Part shown: piece by piece, positions 39,193-52,100 of the stretch
Layout of the letters: each line of letters begins with the position of its first letter
Position numbering within the stretch: the first letter of the stretch is position 1
Assembly (NCBI GenBank): GCA_905183005.1
Contig: CAJJDO010000048.1
Location: 169,498 to 233,497, forward strand
Source of the DNA: Paramecium pentaurelia
Lineage: Eukaryota; Ciliophora; Oligohymenophorea; Peniculida; Parameciidae
Length of the DNA stretch: 64,000 nucleotides
Direction of reading: 5' to 3'
Notes under the pieces: model-generated
Seen by the model: the letters and a program-made list of their open reading frames with translations, nothing else
Databases searched by the model: none
Told to the model about the DNA's origin: nothing
Position numbers and translations under genes: made by a program

Positions 39193-40099
39193 ATGAACTT
39201 ACTAGATCAGATCTAATAAGAAGTAATCCTTTTACTATTATTGCTATAGATTACTAACTATTTTCCCAAACTTAAACATAACTTATAAGAATTAGGACAA
39301 TCAACAATAACTATCCAATAACCAAACAATGCTTTAAAGGGCATTCAAATTATCATATCTGTCCTTGATGAATTATTTGGGTATTTCAATTAATATTTCT
39401 ATCTAGAATTCTTTAAGAAATAAACTGCCAATATGCCTAATTAGAATAATAGTTATAAAAGTATGAAGGTGAGTGCAGATCTCATATTAGGGTATCAAAA
39501 ATTAAAATAACTTTAGACAGAATAGAGATTGAAAATTCATTGTGAAAACATCCAAGAACTCTATGAATAATAACTAATTATAGAAAAAGATTATAAAGCT
39601 TAAGTCATGGTATAATCTCATGCTTTTATATTCTTTAGAGTTACTAAAAGGAGATAAATTAGCTCAAGAAAGATCTCGAAGATACTAAATATTAGAAGAA
39701 TCAGTAATTGCAATAAAAAACTCAATCAATAATCGATAAAATAATATTAGATCAATAGAAATAAACAATTCAATTTGATACTAAATCAAGATCAAATACA
39801 TTCCACAACAATTTCATGAATCTCAATTAATAAAAATAATATATCTCTGTTAAAACAAATACTAGAAAAAATAGATTGGTTACTGAATATTAAGATTATT
39901 AAACAAAGTATAAAATATAATCTATACTTCAAGTTCCAAATAATCAATTGAAGAAAAATAATACTCATCTCTTGAGAAAATTTAAGAGTTAGCAACCCTT
40001 TATTCTCGACCAAAATCTAGATTATAAGATAATTACAATAAAAAATCTGTAACATTGCACGTTGCTTCAATCAAAGCCAAATAAGTAAAAAAAGCTTGA
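39193..40099 (+). CDS. Coiled-coil protein, unrecognised
   Basis: This predicts 283 aa after introns of 29 and 26 nt (852 coding nt, exact). The second intron was needed to avoid a frame change; with it the protein ends VTLHVASIKAKQVKKA at TGA 40097-40099. The N-terminal 90 residues are fairly hydrophobic (VILLLLLQITNYFPKL; IIISVLDELFGYF). From about residue 110 a Lys/Gln/Glu-rich heptad-like region suggests a coiled coil. No family is recognised. It begins 38 bp after the NDUFA5 stop on the same strand. Confidence 0.65.
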
Positions 40100-40469
40100 T
40101 ACATATAAATATTTATTTATTTGTCTTAATATTAAGACATATTATGTTTAATATTTCTATATCATTAATTCTAAAAAATAAGAATCTAATTTTTAATGAA
40201 TTATATTCTTTTGATTTTTTGATATTATAATCTATATGATAAATTATAAATGTATTATCCATATTTATTATTTAAGTATTCTAAATAAATATAGCTATCT
40301 AAATTTAATTTAAAATCTTTAGGATTTCTATCTAGCTTTTAATTAGCCTTATTTAGTTAATAATTTGGAAATTCCATTTATGAGTTTGATTCACATGATA
40401 TGATGAAAATTGACCAAAAAAATATATAATATTCTGATAAATCTTAAATTTAATATTAAATAGTCATAA
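40100..40469. other. Intergenic between convergent genes
   Basis: This is 370 bp of AT-rich noncoding DNA between two convergent stops. It contains a few short inverted motifs (for example around attaagacatattatg) but nothing diagnostic. Confidence 0.55.
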
Positions 40470-41849
40470 TCATTAAATTTATAATAAAAATTAATTAATA
40501 TTTTCAAATTATTTTGATCTATCCTCTCCAAATATTAAGTTTCCTATTACATTTATTATATATTATTATCCTATTAATCTTGCATTACAAAATCTTAGTT
40601 TAGTTGTAAAGGTTCTAAATCATATTTTAATAATATTATACTTTTCAATTGATTTATGTTTGCCATTGTCCATAAAAGTCATAGTCAATTCATAAGTTGA
40701 AGCTACACTTAATAATTGTTTATTAATAGAGTATTTATTATATTTTTAAATTAAATAATTAGTTACTTCATTTTATAATTTTCTAATTGAACATGTTTCA
40801 TTACTAGTTTTATTTTCAATATAATTTTCAATTAATTCATAATTATAAGGTAATTATTTTAAATAATCTTCTTAAGGTATTAATTTATGATTTTTAGAAG
40901 TAGGTAATGCAAGATTTAAGTTACCTTTATTATTTTTAATTTAATCAATATCTTGATTTGAATTTTCCAGTATATAATCAAATATGATTGGACATAATTA
41001 TTTAATGATATATATTTATGAAGATAATAATGATTAAGTTTTATTTTAAGAAGTTTACTTTGATTAAATTTCTTTAATATCAATTTAACATATCCATTAT
41101 CCATTTAATTCAGTATATTGTATTTTAGGTTAAAGATCAAATTATGTTATAATTGCATTATATATATCTCTAATAGATGCTAATTTCTTTTTTTGAATTA
41201 CTCTAATAATTGAATTTTAATCAGATTCACTTAATTCATTTTTATGAGTAAAAGATACAAGTTTCTTTTTACTACTTGGTTTATAATGATTCTCATACAT
41301 TTCATTTACATAAATAATTTGAGTTTATTCAGTTTTGTCAAAATCATCATCTAAATTGATTTGAGATAAATCAATATTTTAAAATCTTTGTAATTGATTT
41401 GTTAAGAATTCTTTAAGGAAATTCAAATAATCAGTCATATTTTAACATATAAATAAGGATTATAGTTATTTTTAAGTAAGTTGAAAGATATTTGACCATA
41501 AATTCAATTATTCTATTAGTATACTATCTAATTCAATTTATTATATAATATTTTCTATCTATTATTATTCCTATAATTCATTTTCTTATATAGGGGATGT
41601 TAATTATCTTAGAAATAGTATAAACAATTATCTATTATTTTTAAATAGATTAATATAATGTTAGAGAATGTTATCTGGTAATAATAATTTTTCTGATCTA
41701 TATCTCATCACTCTAAATTTATTAGCCATACACAATGGATTATTGTCATCTTTGAAACCAGATGGTTCATATTTAGATATTGTTGAAATCATAGGACTAT
41801 GTTGTTGTTTAACAAGTAAGTGAATGTAAAGTTCATAAACTTTGCTCAT
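40470..41849 (-). CDS. Conserved-looking protein, unrecognised
   Basis: This predicts 450 aa from ATG 41849 with a single 27-nt intron near the 3' end (coding length 1353, exact). Splicing replaces a premature TGA with an extension ending GNLIFGEDRSKQFENINQFLL. The N-terminus is well-composed (MSKVYELYIHLLVKQQHS; NKFRVMRYRSEKLLLP). The middle is Gln-rich and low-complexity, and the C-terminal 130 residues alternate in a beta-like way (ASTYELTMTFMDNGKH; TKLRFCNARLIGQQYIINV). I recognise no family. It starts 56 bp below the kinase gene stop on the same strand. Confidence 0.65.
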
Positions 41850-41905
41850 TTTCTAGTTACTTTAAATTATTTTAACTAAAAATAAAATAAAGTATTAAAA
41901 ATTAA

Positions 41906-43436
41906 TCATTTTTTCTCTCTATTTAAACATCCAAATGCTAGAAATACTCTATCCATAAAACTTAACTTCTCTTCTTATTATTATTATTATTATAATTAAT
42001 GTTGATGCATCATAATCTCATTTCTATTTGATACTCTACTTATTCTTGGTTTATTAAAATCTTCTTATTTATTAATATATTCATTCTAATATGCCTTGTA
42101 ATTAGTTGTATTATTATTATTTATTGGTTATTCTTTTAATTTATTATAATCTTATGATATAGGTCTAGCTAATATTTCTTTTTTTTAAATTTCATAAGGT
42201 TTTTGTTTTTATTAAAAATTGGCAGTAGGAATTTATCTTGTTGGATATTATGTTTTATAAACAAAAGTCCATATATCAATATTATAATTAGTAGCATTTT
42301 TAACCATCCATGGATGATCAAAGATTTAGTCCATTGTTAAACGTTCTCCAGGTATATATTTTAAGATTCCTTTAATAAGAGTAATAACTTCAGTTGATAA
42401 TGTGGATGCAAAATTGATTGGTTATCCAGATTTAATTTTATTTCCTAATTCTTCATTGTTTCTTCCTCTATAAGGTGCATTTCCATGTAATAATTCATAT
42501 AATAATATACCTAAACTCCAAATATCTAGACTGAAATCATGTGGTTATTTATTTAACATTTCAGGTGCCTATAAATTTATATATATATATTTATATACCA
42601 TATATTCATAAGTACCACAAAATGTCATTCTTTTCTCTGTTAAACTTTCAGCACTCCAACCAAAATCACATATCTTTACATTACCATCTTGATCCAATAA
42701 TAAATTTTCAGGTTTTAAATCTCTATGAATAATCTTATTTTTATGTAGATAATCTATTCCTAAACAAGTTTAAAAGAAATAGACAAATGCTTCATTTTCA
42801 GGTAATTTAGATCGTTTTTTAATATAATTAAAAACAGATCCATTTTCTATTTAATAAACATTATACATGCATATTCAAGTATTAAATAAACATTTTCCTT
42901 ATCTTCAAAATAATGGTGTAATTTGCAAATATGAGGATGAGCCAATTTACGTTGTATTTTTATTTCCCTTTTCAAGTTTTCTACTGAACAATATTCAAAA
43001 ACTTATCTCTTATTCATCTATAAATTTTGAATCACATTATTACAATTTTCATTGCATATAATAATCCATTCTATTTGTCCTTGACTAGTTTTACTGATCC
43101 ATATGATCCTCTACCTAACTCTTACTTATTTCCAATTGTGATTATTTCAAACTCTTCTGGTTTTCTTCTTACACTTGTTGTTGAACAAGAATCAATAGTA
43201 TCATTACAAGATCGTGCTCTATCTGGCTATGACTTTTTGCAAATCTCTTTATGATATATTGGCCTTATTAATTAATAATATATTATAATTTACCAATCAA
43301 GATCTCTACATCTAGTACTGCAATAGTTGGCACCCATACATAATGGACACATAACCTTATTCAGTTTGGATCTTTGTTCTATTGTGGGTTACTTAATGAA
43401 GTATTGACAAGATTTATAATCACAGAATCTGTTCAT
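41906..43436 (-). CDS. MYND zinc finger - Ser/Thr protein kinase fusion
   Basis: This predicts 474 aa after introns of 30, 26, 20 and 30 nt (exact frame). Residues 5-60 form a MYND-type finger: C-x4-C, then CPLC, YCSTRC, and DWPIYHKEIC. A complete protein kinase domain follows: glycine loop LGRGSYGSVKL, catalytic lysine in LLYAMKI, catalytic loop HRDLKPENLLL, metal-binding DFGWSAE, activation segment GTYEYM/APEM (split by an intron), and DIWSLGILLYELL. All catalytic residues are present, so it should be active. The DFGW and overall loop recall Aurora-type and related kinases, but orthology is not claimed. The C-terminal 120 residues are Gln/Asn-rich and end FLAFGCLNREKK. MYND fingers usually bind proline-rich partners. 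Confidence 0.85.
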
Positions 43437-43789
43437 TTTTAATAATTAACTATTTATAATATATGTAAAGTTATTTATATATGCAAATATATTATAAATT
43501 TGAATTTATATGATTTATTTTTTTAATAAACATATCAGGATTAAAGTAATATAGATATAAATTAAGATACACCTACACTATTAAAAATGTTAAGAACAAA
43601 ATATGCATTTATAAACTAATTATTAATAAATCAATTTATTCTTTAAATACTTATAAGTTCTTATTTCAAGATATACTATACAATTTTATATTTATCAATT
43701 TTAGATAATTTAAACCATAACATTTTTAAATTAGGTGTTAGAATAATAATAAATTAATTATATTAATTAATCTATAATAATAATAAAAA
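43437..43789. other. Intergenic, divergent promoters
   Basis: This is 353 bp between the divergent kinase and helicase starts. It is AT-rich with no recognisable element. Confidence 0.6.
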
Positions 43790-45166
43790 ATGAATAGTGG
43801 TGAATATAAAAAATTTGAAGAATTAGGTTTAGATTAATGGTTATTGAAATTATGTTGGAAGATTGATTATAAAGAACCAAGACCAATTTAAGTTTTAAGT
43901 ATTCCTCCTTTATTATAAGGAAAGAATGTATTGAGTATTAATCAAGGAAATAATTATAGTTTCATCTCAAACAGGTACTGGAAAGACAGCTGCATTCTCA
44001 TTTCCAATTCTATAAACATTAAGTCAAGATCCATATGGAATCTTTGCAATTATATTAACTGCAAGTAGAGAACTGGCAGTATAAATAGCTGAATAAATAT
44101 AAATATTTGGTGCTAGTGTAAATTTAAGATTGGCATTATTAATTGGAGGTCTATCTTCATCAAAATAAGTAAAATAATTAGGATAAATTCCACATATTAT
44201 AATTGGAACTCCTGGAAGATGTTCAGAATTACTTAGTATTGATGTTAATTTCTAGAAATATATTAAAAATGTTAAATATTTCATATTGGATGAAGTAGAT
44301 AGATTATTAGAACCTCAAATATGGGATGATATTAAAAAAGTATATTAATAATGTGAATCTCCATAAATAGCATTAGTATCAGCTACTCTTAATAATGTTA
44401 CAAATTAATTAAAAGATGAATTTGAAGGTATTAATTTTGTTGAATGTATCAATAATCCAGAACAAAAAGTATCAGAAACTATTAAACATAAATTTGTATT
44501 GATGCCAGATTTAGTTAAAGATTATTATTTCATTCATCTAATGAAAAAATTAGAAGGTGCATCTACAATTGTATTTGCTCCTACATGTAGAAAATGTCAT
44601 GAGTTAAATGAATTACTTAATCATTTTGAAATTAAATCAACATGTTTACATTCTATGTTACCTTAACATGAAAGAATAAGTAATTTAAGAGCTTATAGAT
44701 CATAAAAGACATAAGTATTGGTAGCTACAGATGTAGCATCAAGAGGACTTGATATACCAAATGTTAAATTTGTTATTAATTGGAATGTACCTAAAGTAGA
44801 ATCAGATTACGTCCATAGAGTTGGTAGAACAGGTAGAGCTGGTAAAAGGTAGATATTTAATAATATATAATTTAATTAGAGGTACAGCTATAACAATGAT
44901 GACCTAATTTGATGTAGAAAGAGTATTAGCAATAGAAAATTTAATAAATTTGAAAATGGAAGAAATTAAATTTAATGAAGAAAAAGTACTAGCAAATATG
45001 ACAGATGTTACTAAAGCCATTAAGACTATTAAAATAGTAATGATATTTTTATATAATTTAGAAAATGCAATAAGATGGTACAACTGAAAAATTCTTAGAT
45101 TTTCAAAAGAAAAAAGTAAAATCTAAATAAAAAAGAAAAGAAAGTTAAGAAGAAGAATAATAATGA
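43790..45166 (+). CDS. DDX49: DEAD-box RNA helicase, DDX49/Dbp8 type
   Basis: This predicts 431 aa after introns of 25, 31 and 25 nt. Proteins of this type act in nucleolar pre-rRNA processing for the small ribosomal subunit. All helicase motifs are visible in order: Q motif region FEELGLDQWLL...RPIQ; motif I SSQTGTGKTAAF; GG and TPGR; motif II, which reads DEVD instead of DEAD (FILDEVDRLLE); motif III SAT; motif V ATDVASRGLDIP; motif VI HRVGRTGRAG. The C-terminus is Lys-rich. The DDX49 assignment rests on overall length, the DRLLE context and the Lys-rich tail, and is less sure than the helicase call. It is convergent with SURF2, 58 bp away. Confidence 0.85.
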
Positions 45167-45224
45167 TTTGTTAATATTTTTTTTAGATTACATTGATATT
45201 ATACATAATAAAGTCATTGTATTT

Positions 45225-45965
45225 TCATTCTACTTATGCTTTTTATTATTTATTTTTTAATTTTTTAATTTATTTTCCATCTTATTATTATTATTTTTTT
45301 TATTTAGTTTAAATTGTTTATTCAATTTCTATTTATTGTTCTTATTATGGTTTAACTTTCTTTTTATTTATTTTCTTTCCTCCTTTTAAAATACCATTTT
45401 TTTATTTATCTATTTATTGTTCTTCAACTTCATCATTTAATAAATTATTCAATTCTTCTAATTCATTTAATATTTCATCTTCTTAATTTTCCTGTTAATT
45501 TTCTTGTTCTTCTTTGGCTTATTCTTCTAAATATTCTAAGTATAATTAATATAATTACTAGATAAATAATATTTGTATCTCTTTCCATTTACATGTTTAA
45601 GAACAACAGATTTCTTTTTACTAATATTTTATCTTGTCAAATTACAATATAATTTATTTCTAAATTTTAATTAATTAATTTTACTTATCAGTTTTATGCT
45701 AGACAATATATGGTTCAAATTAAGTAAAATCAATATCATTTTCTAATGCATTTTTATAGCTTCTACCATTTAAATAATTATTAAATTCTTATAAAGTTGG
45801 TAAGATTTCATGATGTGTTAAAATACATTTAATTTTTCCACTTGATAAAAATTCAAAATGCTTATTATTTTAAACAAGTTTTTATAATTCTTTATTTTTA
45901 TTCAAATTAGAATCATTTTGTTTATTATTTTAAGCTTATTTTCCAGATTCTTTATTTTTATTCAT
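45225..45965 (-). CDS. SURF2: Surfeit locus protein 2 homologue
   Basis: This predicts 230 aa after introns of 25 and 23 nt. The SURF2 domain occupies roughly residues 38-130: a GKIKCILTHHEILPT start with the conserved Cys and His pair, a NNYLNGRSYKNAL helix, the signature FTQFEPYIV, NKLYCNLTRQNI with a second Cys, and KHVNGKRYKYYLS. The C-terminal half is Glu- then Lys/Gln-rich, as in other SURF2 proteins, which are nucleolar and linked to ribosome biogenesis in animals. The neighbouring convergent helicase is also a ribosome-biogenesis type. Confidence 0.85.
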
Positions 45966-46079
45966 AAATTAAAATATTTATAATATATACAAACAATCTA
46001 CAATCTAGATAATTAAATTATATAAAATTCTTGAAATTTTAATTGTTATTGAGTTTATTTATGGTTAATTAAATTATTG

Positions 46080-47492
46080 ATGATTAATAAGGCTGTCTCT
46101 TTACCCAGAACAACATTTCAAATGTTTAAAATGATATCAAAAAATTAAACTAGATATTTATATGGGAAATTAGAACACTTTTTTGCTAATTATGAAATGA
46201 GTGAATTTGAATCTCCAAAAATTGCCAATAATAAATTTCAATATTTAATTGAGGACATATTTTATTCAAATAATCTTCAATTTAATACATCTTTGGCTTC
46301 TTATTTGAATGTAAATGATATAGAAATTAGTCAATTAATAATTCTTTTAGAGAAAATATACTTAAATAATTTATTTTTATCAAGAAGCAATAAATAATGT
46401 TTAACATAGATAGTATAAAATTAGTTAAATTCATTTAATGAAGACACTATCTCAATAATTAATTAAGCATGTTAATTAGGATTTATTAATGAATAACTAA
46501 TGGAAACCTTTATTAATTAATTTACTAATTAAGAATCTAAATAATATAATTTTACAATTTAAGTCTAATTGCTTTATATATTTGGTTAAGCACTTTTAAA
46601 ATATAATAATCTTACAAAAAATGAAATATTCATAAGATAATGGTAGGAATTAATAAAAAATGCTATTGCAAATTATAAACCAGAATATAAAATATCTGGT
46701 TGTATGTTTTCCTAAATTTCATTTTTAATCAAAGGATTATTTTATATTAAATTAGAATAAGAAGCAACTTATTTAGGTTAAATTATTGAATTATATAAAT
46801 GTTATTATAGATTATTAATTTCTAACTTTGCTGAAAGTTTAGATTTTAATAATATGTCACCCAAAGAATCCACTATTTTACTTACTGCATTACTAAAATT
46901 AAAAGATTAATTTTTAAAATAAGAGATAAGTCTAATAACATAATCCTTATTAAATCGAATTTAAAAAACTGGAGTTTCTGCATTTAGTGATCTAGCCTTA
47001 TAATCATTCGTATTTAATTTAACATAACTTGGAGATTATTAATAATTGATGGCAGAAGACATTTTATAATTATTATAATAAAGAGTTTAATAATAATAGT
47101 TTTCTCCAAGAATCATGATAGTAATCTTATTTGAAATGCATTTAAAATGGAGCTATACTGTTTCAAAAGAACACTTACTCAAATTGATATCTAGTTTAAA
47201 TATAAAAGAAATCCCAGATTTTGAACTTGGCAGTTACTTTTAATTATTAACATTATTACCTTTAGATTAGATATAACATATAATTAGTAATATTGAATCT
47301 GTATTTTATTTATTTTTATTATAGGAAATGATAATTAGAGAGTAATTTTAAAAAGTAAATTAATAATTTATCAAAAATGAACCTTAATCAACTGATAGAA
47401 TGAGAAGATCTCTCTAAAAATTAATAAATTTATTATCAAATCATGGAAAAAATACAGAATCATTAGAGAGAACATTAAAGAAAATTTTTTGA
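46080..47492 (+). CDS. Helical-repeat protein, possibly mitochondrial
   Basis: This predicts 470 aa as one frame, ATG 46080 to TGA 47490-47492. The N-terminus (MINKAVSLPRTTFQMFKMI) is basic and lacks acidic residues, as in a mitochondrial presequence. The rest is dominated by amphipathic helices without a recognised motif; the texture resembles helical-repeat organellar RNA-binding proteins, which is inference only. A stretch near 47300, gtattttatttatttttatt followed by atag, has the ends and length (24 nt) of an intron and is a multiple of three without TGA. It may be spliced, which would shorten the protein by eight residues. Confidence 0.65.
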
Positions 47493-47531
47493 GTAAAACA
47501 ACTTTGTATATTAATAATAATTATTTATTTT

Positions 47532-48242
47532 ATGCATAATTCAATAATTTATTCAAGTAGTGCATTATGTAAAACAGAAGCTGACGAAAGTCTTGGAAAC
47601 AAAGCATTAGATATTTTAAAAGAAAAGATGAAAATATTTGAATTAGATAAGATTCCACAATATAATTAGTATTAAAACAAAAAGATAATATATAAATAAA
47701 GAAGCAAAACTTAAAAATATTAAATTCATTCTAAAGTTAAATAACCATCATCATATTCTTAATATAGAATATCAAATAAGAAATAAACCATTAATTCATA
47801 AAATAGATTTTCAAAGCAAATATTGGAATCTGTTAAAAGTAGATAAAGTGTAAATGAACCAAAATTGATAGATATGCCTGTGGTTAGAGTTTCAAGAGAA
47901 CGAATATTAAATAATAAAAAAAAATCTTAAAATAATATTTCTTTGATTTTGATGGAGAAATATTATTAAGCTACAATTAAATATGAAGAAAAAAAGTAAA
48001 GAAAAACTCCTATAATGTAATAACCAAAATATCCATCAACAATAATATCAAATAATTAAGCAGTCAAAACTTTATAAAGAAAAATTAGATATAGTAGAAG
48101 GGAACTATTAAAAGAACTAAACACTTCATTAAATGATCGATCTATTACACCAGAAGATCCTAATTTACAAGAAAAAAATAGAATATATTTCGCACCTATT
48201 AAGACTATTGATATTAAGAGAAATTACTCAACTTTTTAATGA
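47532..48242 (+). CDS. Basic, low-complexity protein, unrecognised
   Basis: This predicts 236 aa, intronless, ATG 47532 to TGA 48240-48242. It is rich in Lys, Arg, Gln and Ser, probably largely disordered, with no recognised domain; one better-composed stretch is YSRRELLKELNTSLNDRS near the C-terminus. It begins 39 bp after the preceding stop on the same strand. The chance of a spurious 236-codon TGA-free frame is low but not negligible; the spacing and an ATG at the right place support a gene. Confidence 0.55.
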
Positions 48243-49165
48243 TTTAAAATTAATTACTATAATATTAATTAATTATTTATTTATATTTATATTTATATAT
48301 ATTTAATTTTAATTTACTTAAGAAAAAAAATTCATAATTTAAATTAGAATTTAATCAACTTTATGAATAGGAGACAATTTTTCAAAAGTAATTTTTCATT
48401 CTTTAAATTTCTTTTCTTAATTATTGAAATAGTATTGGAATTTTGGTTTATTTATTATGCTTTTCAAAAAAAAATTATTAGCTTATTTTAATAAACTTTT
48501 GTAGTAAATTGAAATCTTATCTACTTTAGTGAATAGAATATTATACTTTTGATTTTATTTAAACAGTATACATAATATTTGCAGATTCATAATAAATATT
48601 ATTCAAAAAATATTGAACAGATTTTATTCTATTAGTCTTTTGCACTTGAACTTTATAAGGACATTCTATAATAATAGGAATTATAATCATGTATGAATCA
48701 GTTAACAACTTTAATACTCTTACACAATTTTGTATGTGTAAAATCTTAAAATGTACTGTCTCTATTAATCTTATTTATATATATTTCTTTACATATATTC
48801 ATAATTCAATAGAATCTGCATTTTAAAGGATGTTGCCTGAATTTCAAGGAAACATATTGTAATATGAATGTGGCAAAAATCTATCTTTCTAAAAAGGGGA
48901 AGGAGAATCTAATATTAATTGAATTGTAGTCATTTAGTCATGTAGTCATTCTTTGTTTCAAAATATAACTTTGGTTAGAGTAATACAGCTATTACTAGTT
49001 AGAGAATTATATGATATTTATATTAATGATGTCATTTTAATTAAATAAAAAATTCTGAAATTACTTTTTATAGTAAAATCAATCGTAAGATAATTGTTAA
49101 AACAAATTAAATCTAAATTTTATTTAAATATGGATTTAATAAATAAACTTTCATTAATACTTTAA
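48243..49165. other. Long 5' flank of the surface antigen gene
   Basis: This is about 0.9 kb without a supported gene. A 46-codon frame starting at 48364 encodes a basic start and one hydrophobic segment (FFKFLFLIIEIVLEFWFIYY), which could be a tiny membrane protein or chance. The remainder, up to the antigen start, presumably contains its promoter; no motif is recognised. It is much longer than the 24-120 bp spacers common elsewhere in the right half. Confidence 0.5.
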
Positions 49166-52100
49166 ATGAAATAATTTTTATGCCTTTGGCTTCTGATAGG
49201 AATATCATTATGTGTCACAACATCAATTACTGAATGTGAATGTGCACAATTGTTAACAAAAACAGATTGTACAAAGAGAACTTCACTTGGTTGCTCATGG
49301 GATGAGACTAAAAATACATGTGGTAAAGGAACCGTAACTCCTCCTGTCACAATAACATATGCATCATATTGTTAAAGTTTCACATAAGCTGATTGTGCAA
49401 AGACTAATGGATGCTTATGGAATACAGATAAATGTACTCATTTTACAGGGTGCACAGCATTTAATAAAACTTTAGATGAAGAATGCTAAGCTATATCTAA
49501 CAAATGCATTACAGATGGTGTTCATTGTGTAGAGATTGGAGAATGCAAATCATATTTGAAATAATTGCCATGCAAAGTGAATTAAAGTAAACAAGATTGT
49601 TTCTGGACTGGTGAAGCTTGTATCGATGCTACTTTGTGTGAACATTATCCAAAAGATTTAACAACTGATGAAAAATGTAGAGAAAAGAATAAGAAATGTA
49701 CTGTTGCAAAGAGTGGATCTGGATGTTAAGACAGTGCTACATCTTGTGCTTAATAAGATGGAGAATAATAATGCTATTTTGGAGATTAGTAAGCAAAATA
49801 GAAATGCTTTTGGACTGGAAATGAATGTGTGAATAGAACTTGTGATAAAGCCCCAGCAACATCATCATATAGTACTCATGCTCAATGTTAAAACTATGAT
49901 CCAACTTGTACTACAACTGGAGCAGGATGTAGAAATATAACTACTTGTAGTGATGCAAAACTTTCAGAGGGTTGTAAAGTCAATAGTTCTAATTAATAAT
50001 GTATCTGGGTTGATAACCTATGTAAGGATTACAAATGTGAATCAGCACCACTTACAAGGAATTCAAATCCTTTATGTGAACAATTCAAACCAGGAGGAAA
50101 ATGTGTAACAAAGAAAGATGGAGGTTGTAAGGATAATGGATCTTGCAGTTCTCTTGATTAAGTTGCATGTGAAAAGGATAAAGATGGAGGATTATGTGTT
50201 TTTAATGTAACATGCAAAAATAAGACATGTGAAAATGCCCCTGCTACAAATGAAAACCATGAAGCATGTACTTTATATTTGCCTACTTGTACTGTAAATT
50301 CTACTAATAAGGGATGCAGAACCAGAACATGTGACAACGCACCAAATACCATAAATTCATTAAGTGATTGTAATTCTTATTGGCCTGGTTGTATACCAAA
50401 AAAAGGAGGTGGTTGTTAAACTCTCACAACCTGTGATAAAATTGAAGTAGCAGAAGTATGTCTCAAAGATACAAATGGAAAGGATTGTGTTTGGGATACA
50501 GAATTAAGTAAGTGTCTTGATAAGACTTGTGCAAATGCACCATCAGATAAGAGAACATCACATGAAAAATGTAATTAATATTTGCCATCTTGTACAGTTA
50601 ATTCTGTAAAGAATGCTTGTATTGAAATGATTTGTGAAAATATTGTAGAATAAGGAGATTGTGTAATTGATAAAGACAATAAGAAATGTAAATATAGAAG
50701 CTCTTGTTATAAATAAGAATGCCGTTTGGCATCATAAACAATTACTACTCATAGTGCTTGTTAAGAGCATATGAATAGTTGCACACTTGATAATACTGGA
50801 AAAGGTTGTATGCCCATTCCTCCAAGTTGTGGTGCAATAAAAACTTAAGAAGGTTGTATTACAAATTCAAATGGTGGAGAATGTGCATGGGCTTCTTCTA
50901 AATGTCAAGATAAATCATGTAGTACAGCACCATCAACTAATACTGATAACACTGCATGCAATAGTTATAAAACTAATTGTTTAGTAAACAATACTGAAAA
51001 TGGTTGTATTGATCCTTTGACTGTTGCTTGTACATCACGTTAAAGAGAGGATAATTGTTATTCATCTGTAGGTTTATAATGTGTTTATAATCCTACCAAG
51101 AAATGTTAAGCAAGAAGTTGTGATACTGCATCAGATAATACAATTACATAACCAGCTTCTAATGGATATCTCACATCATTTTCAAATTCATAATGTAATA
51201 CATATGTTACAGGTTGCGTTCGTAGTAATAATGGTAATGGATGTAGAACAAAAGCTGCTGCATGTGCTGATTATAATTAATATAATTGCGATTAAAAAAC
51301 AACTTCTGGTAAATCATGTTTTTTGAACACTTTAGATAATACTTGTGTAGATTTAGTATGTGAGAAAATTAAGTTAACTACTCATGAAAATTGTGAGAAT
51401 GCCTCAGGAATGGATAACGCATGTACAGTAGCTAAAGGTGCTTCTCCAACTACTTGTATGACTAAATTAGATAGTTGTGGATAATATGAAGTCAATCAAT
51501 GTAAAAGCACTAAATCTGGCAAAAAATGCATCTGGGCTAACAATATATGTAGGGAAGCAGTATGTTCCGATGCTTCAGATAGTAACTCATATAATACTCA
51601 TACCAAATGTAATGATTATGTTAACACTTGTACTGTTATCGAAAGAGTTGATAATAAAGGTTGCATACCTAGAAAAGCTAATTGTAGTGATTATACATCT
51701 TAACCTTAATGTGTCAAAAATCAAGCTGATGCTGATTGTTATTGGAATGGAAATAATACATGTGTGACTTTTAGTACTATGACATGTGCTTAAATTGTTT
51801 TGACAACATATGATGATGCCAAATGTGAAACTGTTAAATATTCATGCAAAGCAAATAGTACAACAGCTTGCTAAAATAAAGCTTGTACTGATTATACAAA
51901 GACTGATGGAAAATCTAATGGTACCACAGCTGTTTCAACTGATGATCATTGTAAAAATTTAGATTCAACTTGTACTATTGATAATGGAACAACAAAAGCT
52001 TGTATGACAAGACCACCAACTTGTACAGGTACAACATAAAATATATGCTCATGGTCAACAGCAGGATAATGTGCATTTGATGGTACTAATTGTGTATTAA

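Noticed and set aside
43027..43254. Plus-strand 75-codon frame
   Set aside because: It is antisense to the N-terminal part of the MYND-kinase gene.
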